Shown: positions 10,461 to 21,490 of the stretch, in pieces
Layout: each line of letters starts with the position of its first letter
Position numbering within the stretch: position 1 is the stretch's first letter
NCBI GenBank assembly: GCA_005656395.1
Contig: SRSI01000010.1
Span: 62,001 to 126,000, forward strand
Direction: 5' to 3'
Length of the DNA stretch: 64,000 nt
From: Strongyloides papillosus
Taxonomy: Eukaryota; Nematoda; Chromadorea; Rhabditida; Strongyloididae
Notes under the pieces: model-generated
What the model saw: only the letters and a program-made list of their open reading frames with translations
What the model was told of the DNA's origin: nothing
The model's database searches: none
Translations under genes and position numbers: made by a program

Positions 10461-12086
10461 ATGAAATTAATTGTTCTTTTAAAATATTTTTTCATTGCAA
10501 TTTTGTTATATCAGCAAACATTCTTTTTGTTACTCACCTTTTTGGGACGTTCCATGTAAAGCATATGGGCAAATTAGATGATATCCTTTGTTTTTCTGTA
10601 TATAATATGGTAAATTTCATATTATCAATTTATTTATCTTATTTAATAAAAAATGATTTCCGCATATCTTCCAGTGGAGGATGCTATGAAAGATATTGTA
10701 TTAACAACATATGAAAAAATTATTAGAAGTAAAATAAAAGATGATATAACTGAAAAAGTTCATAATTATATTGAATTTTAAAAAAAACCTTGGATTCAAA
10801 CACAAGGTAATATTATTCAAACAAGAAGAATAACCCAAGTTTTAATTGAAATACTTGGAAAAGCATGTAAACAATTTATTGATGATGATGAACTGATAAA
10901 TAAGATAAAACATGAAAAATTTGATTTAGCTATAAGTGAAGCTTTTGATGTATGTGCAATTGATTTGTATCATCAATGAGGTATTAAAAATCATATCACA
11001 ATTAGTTCTGGATTATTTTGGTCAGTTTATTATCCTTTGTTTGGTTTAGATTTTCCAATAACGAAAGTACCAGAATTATATGCTGACTATGGACATAATG
11101 GAATGGTATTTATAGAAAGACTTTTAAATATTTATTTTCATTATTTAGGTGATCCTTTTCTTAAAGCTCCATTTATTGCTGAACAGAAGTTGTTTGATGA
11201 TAAATTTGGTAAGGGTGTTGTTAATTTGAAGAAAATGGTTTCTAATGCTGTTTTCCACATTACAAATACTGAGCCATTGTTGGATTTTACCCACCCTACT
11301 ATAACAAAAGTTGTTGAAATCTGAGGATTTTCTATTCCAACAGAAAAGGCACTATCAGAAGAAAGGAATAAAATATCATATTTACGTCCTCATAATATAA
11401 TTATTTCATTTGGTACTGTAGCAGAAAGTTACTCAATGCCTGATGACTACAAAGGAAGTCTATTAACAGTATTTAAAAAAATGCCAAATGTAACTTTTAT
11501 ATAGAAATATGAGATTAATGACGAAATAGGTGGTAAAATTAATAACTTAATTAAAACAAAATGGTTACCTCAAACGGATCTTTTTGGGGACAAAAGAATA
11601 ACTGGATTTATTTCACATGATGGTATCAATAGTTTTTCAGAAGCAGCTTATAATGGTATTCCCATAATAGCTGTACCATTATTCGCAGATCAAACAAGAA
11701 ATTCAAGAGCTATGGAAATGATAGGTGTAGGAAAAAAATTAAGTAAATTTGATATAAAAGACCCCAATATTGTTGAGAATACCATTAAGGAAGTATTTTT
11801 TAAGAATAAGAACTACCACATAAATGCTCAAAAAATGAAAGATATATTGAAAAACAAACCTTATAATTCAACTGAAATTTTTATCAAACATGTTGATTTT
11901 TCATGTAAATTTGGTATTCAACCACAAATGAAAATGCTAGGAGAGGATCACACATTTATTGAAAGTTATAATCTAGATATTATTGCATTCTTCCTCTTAT
12001 CAATATCTTTTACACTATATTTAATAAGAAAACTAGCCAAATGTGCGGTAAGGAGAATTTACAAGCACAAGATAAAAACGGATTAA
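10461..12086 (+). pseudogene. UDP-glucuronosyltransferase pseudogene, near full length, four nonsense codons
   Basis: ATG 10461 opens a signal peptide (MKLIVLLKYFFIAILLY). The next segment, resembling the UGT N-terminus (LFVTHLFGTFHVKHMGKL, about 10520-10590), lies in a different frame. From about 10653 one frame runs to TAA 12084-12086 and covers nearly the whole protein, but is cut by TAA 10779, TGA 10977, TGA 11322 and TAG 11502. The signature histidine-glycine motif reads SHDGINSF, with Asp replacing the Gly that the truncated copy keeps. A C-terminal TM helix and basic tail remain. A stretch at about 10598-10674 has GT and AG ends and could be an old intron. A recently silenced gene: nonsense codons accumulated with almost no indels. 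Confidence 0.88.
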
Positions 12087-12296
12087 TAATCTACATTATG
12101 ATACTTAAGTAAATAATAATTTTTGTAATTTTTATTTTTTAAAGATAATTAATAGAAAATAAGTTGTATAGAATCTTACTAATCACAAGATTATCTGCAA
12201 TACTTTTAAGAAATCCAAATTTGTACAAAAAAATTTACAACTGTACTACTTTAAATAGAAGTCTATCAAAAATATACATGTGATAAATAATTTAAA

Positions 12297-13457
12297 CTAC
12301 AAAATATAAGACTTAATTAACTTTTTAATGTATGGTCCTAGTAAATCTTCAACATAATTCCTAATATATTGACAACGTTTCAACATATTTTTGGATGTAG
12401 TCCATAAAATTACATTATTAATACCAAAGTCGATTGTTTGTTTAATAGTAACATCCAATGTACTCTGAAAAAAAAATAGAATATAATAATTTAAAAAATA
12501 AAAAAATTACCTCATCATAGAATTTTATTTCTTCCACTTTATCATTATATGGATCCAGCTCAAACTTATGATAGACATAAATTTCCTTTTTTTTGTATCC
12601 TTCTTCAACTATTAAATCATTTAATCTCTTTGTTTCACTAAGAACATCCTTAACATATAATCTTGCTGCGTCTAACGGTCTTCCGGGATATAAATAAGCT
12701 GAGGGATATAGGGCATCTGTGTGTTTTAGCAATGAAATTAACTTATTATTATGTTCCGGATAACAAAATGTGGAATTTCTTGTTAAACCACTTTCATCAC
12801 AAATAGGAAAAGCATAAAATCCAAACTTTGCTAGCGGCCTCAAAATCTGACATTCTTTCAATGTATACATAAGAAAATTATACGCTGCTTCATCAAACTC
12901 CTGTTTTGCAATTTTTATTGCTTGATTTCTTTTTAAATAAGGAAATCGAGTCAAAACATGCTGCAGTGATTCTTCCCTATAAATACGCTTTTTACCCCAA
13001 TTGGAATCATATGTTGGCCTCCATTCTTCAACATCAATAACAGCAACTCCATTAAAATCTGGATTTGGAATTATCTTATTAATATCTTGTCGAAGTTTAA
13101 ATAAATGAGCTGATATATTTGTATTCTAAATACAACTTATATTTACAAAAGAAAGATACTTACTTGAGGTATTCCTCCGTTAAAATATTCATTATGTGTA
13201 CTGTTAATATACTTTAAATATGGGTATAGCCCAACATTTTTTTCGTAAAAAATTACGATATTTTCTCCTTCAAATTTTTGGTTAGTGTTAGCAATAATTC
13301 CATACTTCTCAATGTTAATATGTAAACCTTTTTTTGTACATGCTTCAGTAAATGCGTTCCAGTAAAATGATGGCACATCATCTCCAAAAGTACATTTAGT
13401 AATTAATGTTAGTAAAAATATAACAGTATGAAAAGTAATGATCTTTTTTAAGAACAT
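12297..13457 (-). CDS. Hyaluronidase-family secreted glycosidase (GH56), copy B
   Basis: Paralogue of copy A with the same structure: exons 13457-13164, 13125-12511 and 12464-12297, introns 38 and 46 nt, 358 aa. The coding lengths of exons 1 and 2 are identical to copy A (294 and 615 nt). The signal peptide (MFLKKIITFHTVIFLLTL), catalytic VIDVEEWRP and terminal VILWTTSKN, CQYIRNYVEDLLGPYIKK are all kept. It differs by many amino-acid changes and by a slightly longer C-terminus (ending KSYIL). With frame, splice sites and catalytic pair intact in both copies, both are probably functional secreted enzymes, while the UGT partners have decayed. Confidence 0.85.
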
Positions 13458-14721
13458 CCTTCTAAAATAAATTGGTTTATTGTTAAAATTTAAAGATAAG
13501 TTTATATTAAGAACATGAATATAAATTTACGGTGTTTTACCACAAACAAATATAACAAAAATTTCAATGTATTCAGGTATAAGCATATAAAAGTTGAACG
13601 AAAAGAAGCTTGTTTATATATACATGTGATATACAAATAAATATCTATATATAATTCTATTTCTTGTTAAAAAGGGATTGATGAAAACAATGTAATAGAT
13701 GGAATACTTTTAATAAAAAGGCTTATAAAACTAAATAAATTCTAGGATATAAAATTTTTTAAAAAAAAAGTTTACAATATTTGATGACATAAAATGGAAA
13801 AGATATAAAAAAGGTAAAAGTCAATTGAAAGAACAAGATATGTATCATTTTTGATAGATAGATTGATATATGCATTAATATAAATTTAAAAAGACAAAAA
13901 AAAACAAAATTATAGTGATTCTAAAAGATGATTTTTGTTAAAACAACTTTTTTCAAATATTAAAAAAAAATATACTCTTTAAAGATATTTTTATTTAAAC
14001 TGTAAGTTGTAAAAAATTATTTTATAAATTGCTGTTTAATAATTTATAAATAACATAAAAAAATTATGCTTGAAAAAAATTTATCTAGAAAATCAATTTT
14101 GACTTTCAATTTTATAAATTTCACGAACAGGTAACTTTTTCTGTCATATTCTTTTTTATTTCAGATAATTTTTTTCTAAATTACAATCTGTAAAACTATT
14201 TCAAACAACTGAAAATTTTTGATAATATCTAAGAAACTATAAATTTAGTTAATTTAATATTATAATTTTCTTTCACTTTTTAGTTAATGCCGTTGTTTCA
14301 TATTTTTTTTTCCAAATTTACATTAAATAATACAATTCCTTAAAGAAACTTACTATAAAGTTTAAAATATTACTTATTAAATAAGCAAAATGATTTGAGT
14401 AGGTGTGAGGGTACAAAAAATAATATGTCCCATTATATTATTAAAATAATCAAAAGCTTAGTTTGTTTAATTGAACTAATATTTTCGGGTATACCTATAG
14501 GGTGCTTCAAATTCTCAAAAATTTTCACTTTTTTATAAAGGAATTATTAAATAAAGTAATTTTGTTTTTCAAACACTCTTGTGAAAGAATAATTTTTACC
14601 AGTAAGTATACAAATTATGAATAATTATATTACTTAGGTAACTTCCTTTTATAATAAAAATTAGTAGATTATCTTTATAGCAACATATTTGTATCCTAAT
14701 GAATTTATTAATTTTCATTAG
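13458..14721. other. AT-rich intergenic; no intact gene
   Basis: Promoter side of hyaluronidase copy B, then AT-rich DNA. A short open patch near 14480-14610, ending at a GTAAGT-like donor, could be a decayed upstream exon of the galectin remnant that follows, but no motif supports this. Confidence 0.4.
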
Positions 14722-14991
14722 AAAAGGGAGATAGTGTTTTTCATCTTAATCCTAGATTTAAGAAAAATTATATTACTGTAAAAATAACAGAAGGATTATA
14801 TGATAAATTGAAGAAAAATATTGAAAAAGATCTTCTCACTGTAATACAATATTTACCATTAATTTACTCTTGACCATATTTTTTGGAAATAAATAAAAAA
14901 TGGGAAAACAATTTTTCAATTTAACTATCGAAAATACAACCCTAACATTATTTCTATAAAAATTTACAGAGAAGTTGATTTAACCATATAA
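14722..14991 (+). pseudogene. Galectin-like remnant
   Basis: After an acceptor-like TTTTCATTAG, the frame codes GDSVFHLNPRFKKNYITVK, which carries the galectin carbohydrate-binding H-x-N-P-R core. It is interrupted by TGA at 14871, then reads PYFLEINKKWENNF; a one-base frame shift near 14900 leads to FQFNYRKYNPNIISIKIY and REVDLTI before TAA 14989-14991. The last segment has the pattern that closes a galectin domain (F.yR.p...I..i.i.G.v.L). Galectins bind beta-galactosides. With a stop, a frame shift and no recognisable 5' part, this is a decayed copy. Confidence 0.55.
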
Positions 14992-15222
14992 TAATAGATC
15001 ATGTTAAAAGGAATTATATAACTCTTTTTACAAACAACTAAAATTTTAACAATTAGTAAAAAATATTATAGTACATGTTTTAAAATTTTATTATTTAAAC
15101 TTATTATTTAAAAATTTCTAAGTAAAAAGTATTCACAAAATTAGACAACTAGTATCTATTTAATAATTTGCTTTAATAAATAATACTACTATATTATATA
15201 TTAATGTAACTGAAATCTTCTA

Positions 15223-16137
15223 TTACAAGTAACAATTTACTCCACAAAGTTCTAATATAGTGCTACAATCCAGCTTAGGATACTTTGAATATGGTTCACT
15301 TCTTTTATCCTCTACAGTTAAACCATCAAGTTGTCCACGAATTTTATCAATAACTTTCATCCATTTTCCTGGGAAAAATTTCTTTTTTATCGAAAAAAAT
15401 GTTTTCCCCGTTAATAAAGCATCACTACCAGCGGTATGTTGTAGGCCAACTCTTTCGACTTGTAACATTAAAGCAACATCCTGAAGACCTCCTTGCAACT
15501 TCACAGAAGATGGTTCTGGTTCTTTTAGAAGAATTTTTAAATCAACACTTGATGGAAAAAGTGTGTTTATTAGGTGAGAAAACTTCATTTCATCTAATGG
15601 GGGATGTCGACATAAAATGGATTTAATAATATAACAAAAGTCAAACCCAGATGAAAAAGCAAGCCAAATGACTTTTGGATTAGCTAATAATCCACTTGTT
15701 GTTAAAAGCTCACCAAATTCCTCCATCGATATACCATCTTTTTGATGTTTATTAAAATCAATACCACTTTTCTGTAAAAGTTCAATAGACTTTGGTGAAT
15801 AATAATCAGCAAACATATTAAATTCAAAGTTAAATTGAAAGACAGGATTTCCAGGAGGTAAATCTCCGTCAGCGTTAAAAAATGTAAATCCAATTTGAAT
15901 AACTTTTAATAACTCCACATTACAAATAATTCTTTTAAAATTAAAATCCTTCCTATTTTTAAAGTATCCCATCGGTGTTGCAACGACTCCAGGAAATTCA
16001 GAATCAACAGAAACAAAAGGATACATTTCAACTAATTTATGAATAATTGAAAAAACCTCACGAAGATTATCTTTCCAGACATCTATTATTTGAATTTCTT
16101 TACTTTCACTTCCTACATGTCGTGATAAGGCAGTCAT
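15223..16137 (-). CDS. CAF1/CNOT7-type deadenylase (CCR4-NOT catalytic subunit)
   Basis: Intronless 304-aa protein. CAF1 is a DEDD-family 3'-5' exoribonuclease that shortens mRNA poly(A) tails within the CCR4-NOT complex in the cytoplasm. All four catalytic acidic residues are visible: D45 and E47 in SVDSEFPG, D166 in SSGFDFCY, D239 in AGSDALLTG, with the accompanying H234. Other family marks are CNVELLKVIQIG, FQFNFEFN and the LQGGLQDVA helix. The length is close to human CNOT7 (285). The protein is rather diverged from the usual CAF1 sequence, so it may be a lineage paralogue of the main ccf-1-type gene. It is divergent from the RNase P subunit gene across a 297-bp intergenic region that may serve both promoters. 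Confidence 0.9.
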   Translation of the reverse strand: MTALSRHVGSESKEIQIIDVWKDNLREVFSIIHKLVEMYPFVSVDSEFPGVVATPMGYFKNRKDFNFKRIICNVELLKVIQIGFTFFNADGDLPPGNPVFQFNFEFNMFADYYSPKSIELLQKSGIDFNKHQKDGISMEEFGELLTTSGLLANPKVIWLAFSSGFDFCYIIKSILCRHPPLDEMKFSHLINTLFPSSVDLKILLKEPEPSSVKLQGGLQDVALMLQVERVGLQHTAGSDALLTGKTFFSIKKKFFPGKWMKVIDKIRGQLDGLTVEDKRSEPYSKYPKLDCSTILELCGVNCYL

Positions 16138-16434
16138 TTTTAATTATATGAGATTATAGAACAACAAAGTTAGATAAACGAAACAATAAGTAATATATAT
16201 TTACAATACAGTTTTATTTCTACTACCAGTTAGAATCTAAAAGTAAAAAATTTAATTCATGTTAAAATTTTCCATAAAATTTATCAAAACCCTCCGACAA
16301 ATCAGATGATTTCAATTTAAGTTTTATCTTTTCACGAAAAAAAAATTATTATAATTGGAATAAAGTTTAAAATAATAATTTACGATATAATAAATATTGA
16401 GTCTGAGATACTAAATTATCAAAATATATTAATT

Positions 16435-16825
16435 ATGGATACTGATGGAAATACTCCACTCCTTCATCAAAGATGTAACTTTCTTCAAAAAGTTGCCTTG
16501 TATCTAGCCTTAGAAAGTAAGTTTGAATGATTAAATTACAAAATTTATGACAATTCCCACTCTTTTAGATGAAGAAAGAGAAAGTAAAGATGTTGAATTG
16601 TTGGAGAGACGAATAAACAAAGAAATAAGAGAAATATCTTTCGGAAACAAAGTTGATCTTGATAAAAGTATCAAGAGAAATATTTGTAAAAATAAAAAGT
16701 GCATGAAAACATTAACTTCAAAGTCAATCATTATTAAACTAAAAACAAATAATAAGAAACAACATTTTATCGTTAGAACATGTAAAAATTGCGGTTTCAC
16801 GAACAGGTATTTATTAAAAAAATAA
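16435..16825 (+). CDS. Ribonuclease P protein subunit Rpp21/Rpr2 family
   Basis: Two exons, 16435-16516 and 16569-16825, with a 52-nt intron, 112 aa. Rpp21/Rpr2 is a zinc-binding subunit of nuclear RNase P, which removes 5' leaders from pre-tRNA. Seen: the N-terminal helix typical of the family (HQRCNFLQKVALYLALE), a basic middle, and the four-cysteine zinc ribbon NICKNKKC ... VRTCKNCGFTNRYL at the C-terminus. Length fits the compact family. ATG 16435 was chosen because exon 1 carries the conserved helix; starting inside the second exon would lose it. Confidence 0.82.
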
Positions 16826-18453
16826 CTTATTTCATCAATTAATGTCATTATTACACAAATTTTTGACAATGTAAAGTAATTTATGCACTTTATTTATTAT
16901 TCGCTTTTTTAACGGAAAATAGTGTTGACTAATTTGTTTGAATTGCACTCTGAAGAATCTTCTAGAACATTTTTCCTACGGAATTAATTTTATTGTTATA
17001 CTAACAGATTATATTAGTTGGTTACTAAAGATAATAAATTTTTTAAATCATTGTGAAATATTTTTATATTAATAAAATTTGATATTCAAAAATAAAATAA
17101 CTGTTTTAGATGGTGTATATTTTATATAAAAATGATTGATGGTTATTGTAAAGTTATCGCCAAATGAATTACTTCTACAAAACTCATGGTTTTTTAAATT
17201 GTACACAAGTAATACAAACTTATAATTGGTAAATACAAAACAAATTATTAGAACAAATCAATTACACGGAATGTCTCTAATAATATCGTAAAATACTTTT
17301 TAGACAGTTTTTGTTATCCAACTTTAAATTTTCTAAAAAATTTGCGATATTTCATGTTTATAAAATTATTTGAAGGTTTGGTTGATATAAACAAGCACGT
17401 TTGATTTATTGTTAAGTAACACAATTTATAAAAGTATAATTGTAAAATTTGATCAGAATGAATTGTTTTCTTAAAACACTGACTAACATAAAGTCAAACA
17501 TAAAATTGATAGTCTTTGTTCTAATAAAATATAATAGTAGTTACATTTTTTAAATCTATAAGTTATCAAAGAAAGGATATCTAATAATCTTAAATTAATT
17601 ATGGTACAACAAATTTTTGAAATTGTTTAATAACATTAGTAATAAGAGTCAGAATTTTATATTTCATATAAATGCAATAGCAATCACAATCATACATTTA
17701 AAAGTTTTTTTTATATAAAATTAATAACATTACTTTTTAATTTTTTTAAAAAGTGAAATATTATCAAATTAAAAAATAAAGCTAATTTAAAAACTTTAAT
17801 TTAAAAACTAATTCAATTAGTAAAATTCAAATATAAGTAATGATTTAATTTTCAAAATCCTAAATTAATAAGTAATTAAGACTTTTAACTAAGACTTCTA
17901 TAGAAAAAAAAAATCTTATTCTAAACTGGTGTTAGATATTTGGACCTCTAATAATATAATGTTCTTTGCTAAATTATATATCATTTATGTTCTGAAATTT
18001 AATAATTGTTTATGTAATTTTTATAATCACCTGAATTAAAAAATAGTTATGAATTCCTGGAATTTTTTCAAACAGAAAGTAATTAAATAATTAGCAAGTA
18101 ACGAAATAAAAGTAAAAATTTTCCCCTTTGTCCTTATTTTTATAAAAGAATAATTTTATGCCAAGTTATTAATATTCATTAATTTTGATATTCTAATTAT
18201 ATCGGAAAATTTAAAATAACATTTTTGTAGTAGTCTGATGAATATTTGATTAGTATAAAATGAGTTACAAAATGTTTTTATTATTTAAATCTGAAAAAAT
18301 TCTGATTATAAATTAATTTATTTATTGTAGCATCTGTTTTTAAAATATATTTTGTCTCAAAAGAAAAAGTTCACAAAAAAGAATTGTCTCATTGGAAGAA
18401 ACTTTGGAATATAAAAGTTTTACTTTTATATATTTTTAAAAATTTAGTTAAGT
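16826..18453. other. AT-rich intergenic with one orphan heat-shock element
   Basis: No coding feature seen. A perfect three-unit heat-shock element (GAA-nn-TTC-nn-GAA) lies at 16955-16967. The remainder is AT-rich and leads to the receptor gene at 18454. Confidence 0.55.
16955..16967. promoter_or_regulatory. Heat-shock element (three perfect inverted units)
   Basis: GAATCTTCTAGAA fits the HSF-1 consensus with three alternating pentamer cores. It lies 130 bp downstream of the RNase P subunit stop codon and about 1.5 kb upstream of the receptor gene, with no heat-shock gene adjacent. Chance is possible in such DNA, but the match is exact. Confidence 0.4.
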
Positions 18454-19368
18454 ATGCTTTTAACATATTTAGTTACATGTGTAATATCCATAGTTATCAC
18501 AGTAATAATGACAATTTCTACGATTTATACGTTTTATTTTCTTAACAAAAAAGATAGTTGGAATGTTTTTTTTAAGTATGTTATTGGTCAATTTTGTTTA
18601 AATGCTTTTTTGAGGAATCTTATCAATTTTACCATCAATTGTTATGTTATGTGGAATACATTAATGGAAGTAAATTATCATCAAACTGATAAAGATTTAG
18701 CTATTAAATTATTATTTTTGGAAGATTTGAGGGCATCTGCAAATAATCTTGTACGTTTTTCTATATATTCTATTACTATTGAACGTTTCTTTGCTACAAA
18801 ATGGAGAAAAAGACATCAAAACAAAAATATTATTATAATTATTTATTTAACGATTTCCTTATCATTTTATCCTATGTCTTTTTTTATACGCCAATTAGTA
18901 CACATTCCATGGATTTCTTTAACATTATATAATATTTTTATATTATCATTGGATATTCCTTTTTCTGCTCTTTTTTATATCTTGCTCGTTTTTAATAGAA
19001 AACTAACGCGACTAGAAGAATCAAAATCATGGCCTTTAACAGTAAAATTTAAAATTAGAGAAAATATTAATCTCATTACTAGATCCTTTTCAATATTAAT
19101 TATCAACATTTTTTTTCAAGATGTTACAATGATTCCAATGATACTACAAGAAAAAATTATAGATAAAGAATTACTTGGAATTATTAAAGACATTATTTAC
19201 TCCATAAGAGATGTTGCAGCTATAATAAGTTTAATAGTTTTCATTAAAGGAATTTCTATTAATAATATGTTTTGTAACAAAAAAACTCCAAAATCTGAGG
19301 ATTGTAAAGAAAATGGTAAAAGAAACGAGGGGGATATTTACTTTGGCATGTTAAAAATGAAATTATAA
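18454..19368 (+). CDS. Seven-transmembrane chemoreceptor-like GPCR (nematode Sra/Sre-type)
   Basis: Intronless 304-aa protein with about seven hydrophobic segments from the N-terminus on (LLTYLVTCVISIVITVIM first). Nematode serpentine receptors detect environmental or internal cues, mostly in sensory cilia. Marks of the Sra superfamily: YSITIERFFATKWRKRH at the end of TM3, in the place of the DRY box, and a basic loop with VKFKIRENINLITRSF before TM6. The cytosolic tail is short and Lys-rich. Subfamily assignment is by eye; ligand unknown. The coding DNA is as AT-rich as its surroundings. Confidence 0.7.
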   Translation: MLLTYLVTCVISIVITVIMTISTIYTFYFLNKKDSWNVFFKYVIGQFCLNAFLRNLINFTINCYVMWNTLMEVNYHQTDKDLAIKLLFLEDLRASANNLVRFSIYSITIERFFATKWRKRHQNKNIIIIIYLTISLSFYPMSFFIRQLVHIPWISLTLYNIFILSLDIPFSALFYILLVFNRKLTRLEESKSWPLTVKFKIRENINLITRSFSILIINIFFQDVTMIPMILQEKIIDKELLGIIKDIIYSIRDVAAIISLIVFIKGISINNMFCNKKTPKSEDCKENGKRNEGDIYFGMLKMKL

Positions 19369-19432
19369 TTGTTATATTACTTTAAAAATTTATTGTTTAG
19401 AATAAATTGTTGGTTAAATATGTCGTAGCATA

Positions 19433-20452
19433 TTATGATAAATTATTCAGTTCTAAAAAGTTTTCTAAAATATTTTGAAAGTCAGGTGATTTAATACAAT
19501 CATTATGTCCAAATTGTTCGTCCTCATTAAATATAATCATTTTTACATCCTTTCCTGAATCTTTTGCTATTATATATAATTGTTGACTCATAAAAAATGG
19601 GACTATCCAATCATCTTTAGCGTGAACAAGTGTTATTGGGCACGTTACACGTAAAATATTTACATTATTTTGCATTCGAACACAACATTTCTCCGTTCTT
19701 TCTGCAGCATATTTATATATGTATGAAAATGATCTGTACGCTGTATTCAATGGATAATAAATAAAAGCATCAAAAGCACTTGTAAATGAAGATTCCAACA
19801 TAAGGCCTTTAGGACCTTTTCCTATTTCACATAAATCAGCAGCAACCCTTGTGGCAATTGCTCCACCCATAGAATGCCCCCAAAAGTATATTCTTCCTGG
19901 AGCTAAACTATAGACGTATTTATAAAGAACTTTTAAATCATCGTAAAATCCTTCTTCAGAACATTCACCTGATGAATCTGCAAATCCTCGATAATCTAAA
20001 ATGAAAACATGACAATCATTTGACGATAATTTGTTAGCAACACTAATAGATTTTCCATTTCCTCTATATCCAAAAGCCCCATGGCAATATATGACAACTT
20101 TGTGATTGTGTTCTTTGATGGCATTTTCAAAAGTTGATCGTTCAAATTTTTTATTTTCAATTTTTAAAATTGCAGATAAACTTTGAGGTAATGTATGCCA
20201 TACACCTATTCTTACACCTTTTTGTACATGTAAATAAAAATTTCTTGTTACATATTTTACTCCACCATATTCTGGATCTCCTAGATTTGTATTGAATCTC
20301 GTTGCATAATTCATAAAGAAGCATAAACGAAAAAGTTTCCCATAATTTGTAGCAAATAAAAATAATCCAAGGTGATTTATTATTACTATTCCAATAAACA
20401 CAGTAAACACATGAAAGGCATAAACTAAAGCGGAATATATTCTAAATATCAT
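19433..20452 (-). CDS. ABHD12-like serine hydrolase (lysophospholipase type)
   Basis: Intronless 339-aa alpha/beta hydrolase. Vertebrate ABHD12 hydrolyses lysophosphatidylserine on the lumenal side of the ER. Seen: an N-terminal hydrophobic anchor (residues 10-33), the ABHD12 block GVRIGVWHTLPQ, the oxyanion strand VVIYCHGAFGYRG, the nucleophile elbow WGHSMGGA (Ser194), an acid in HAKDDWIVP (Asp280 or 281) and the catalytic His in FGHND (His316). ABHD12s carry a comparable DYRG and ILES-like pattern, matched here by ILDYRGFADSSG and LMLESSFTS. The triad is complete, so it should be active. It converges on the receptor gene, with only 64 bp between their stop codons. Confidence 0.85.
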   Translation of the reverse strand: MIFRIYSALVYAFHVFTVFIGIVIINHLGLFLFATNYGKLFRLCFFMNYATRFNTNLGDPEYGGVKYVTRNFYLHVQKGVRIGVWHTLPQSLSAILKIENKKFERSTFENAIKEHNHKVVIYCHGAFGYRGNGKSISVANKLSSNDCHVFILDYRGFADSSGECSEEGFYDDLKVLYKYVYSLAPGRIYFWGHSMGGAIATRVAADLCEIGKGPKGLMLESSFTSAFDAFIYYPLNTAYRSFSYIYKYAAERTEKCCVRMQNNVNILRVTCPITLVHAKDDWIVPFFMSQQLYIIAKDSGKDVKMIIFNEDEQFGHNDCIKSPDFQNILENFLELNNLS

Positions 20453-21490
20453 TGAGGTATTCTTTCTTTACTCCAAAATAAATATCTCAATCCTATACAC
20501 TTACTTTGGTATTACATTCAAATTACAAGATTTTTAACGGAAACCTTATAAAGGAAGTTAGTACATTTTTTCTAATAAAAAATTTATTTTAAAATAATTA
20601 AATTTAAATATTGTCTAATATTATAATTAATTCAATAGTTTATATTTAATGTATGCAAAAAAATATACAAATATCATATTATATTACGTTTTAGTTATGA
20701 TAATTTTAAGAAAAAGAGTCTAAAAAACAATTTAAAATAAATCTCATAAGTCGTCATAATTGTATATTAAGAATTGTTAAGTCAAAAAATGATAGGTAAA
20801 CACGTAGTAAATCCCAATTAATCTATTTCATGATTGAGTAATACCAAATAAACATTTCTTAATATAACTTTTTCGTCAAAGTATATATTGTTTTCTTATA
20901 ATACAGAAATGAATAAAAATTACCAGTTACTTTTACATAGTGATAATGGAAATAATACTTTTTTGTATTATATACTAGAAATTATAGACGTATTTATGTC
21001 TTACTACATTTCATATTTTTAAAAATAAAAATACGGAGTCTTCTTTGTGAAACAAATTTGGTAAAAAAATTATGACAAAATTTATAACACTTTTACTTCT
21101 AGAATAAAGTTACAAGGAAAACTTTATTTCGAAATATTTGTGAAATAGGTAATATTTTACATAGTGGATATTTATTACTTTGAAATTTCGAAAAATGCAA
21201 AACAATACTGCATTTAAATTGTCAATTTACATAATTTCTTTCTATAAACAATTTTTGTTATATCAATTTTTACAAATTACTAATACCAGTCTTATTATTA
21301 CAATCTATGAAAGTAACATTGTTGTTATATTATTGTCATAGGCAATGAAATATAATAAAAAAATTGTTTTAAATTGATAACACCATAAGAAGAATTAGCT
21401 ACTTTTATTTGTAAATTATATACATTTTTTATTTTTATGTCTATGTCCCTAATAAACAAAATATTTACATGTAAATTGAAAAATTATATA
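20453..21490. other. AT-rich intergenic between lipase and heat-shock genes
   Basis: Divergent promoter region. No coding feature was recognised. A two-unit TTCTAGAA sits at 21097-21104. Confidence 0.5.

Larger units (their letters stand above)
8235..13510. repeat. Tandem duplication of a UGT + hyaluronidase gene pair (about 3.2 kb period)
   Basis: Unit A (8235 to about 10310) and unit B (about 10461-13510) share the same convergent order: UGT on +, hyaluronidase-family gene on -. Corresponding points lie 3171 bp apart in the UGT (8247 and 11418), 3191 bp at the hyaluronidase stop codons (9106 and 12297) and 3203 bp at their ATGs (10254 and 13457). Similarity also covers the intergenic stretch between the two genes and the promoter side. 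Unit A lacks the 5' half of its UGT, so one boundary falls inside that gene at about 8235. Confidence 0.85.

Noticed and set aside
10412..10714. 100-residue open frame upstream of the UGT as an independent gene
   Set aside because: It contains a UGT N-terminal segment in a shifted frame and belongs to the pseudogene.
10777..11504. Four in-frame stops as evidence for an alternative genetic code or readthrough
   Set aside because: TAA, TGA and TAG all occur, and the paired copy is truncated; ordinary pseudogene decay explains it.
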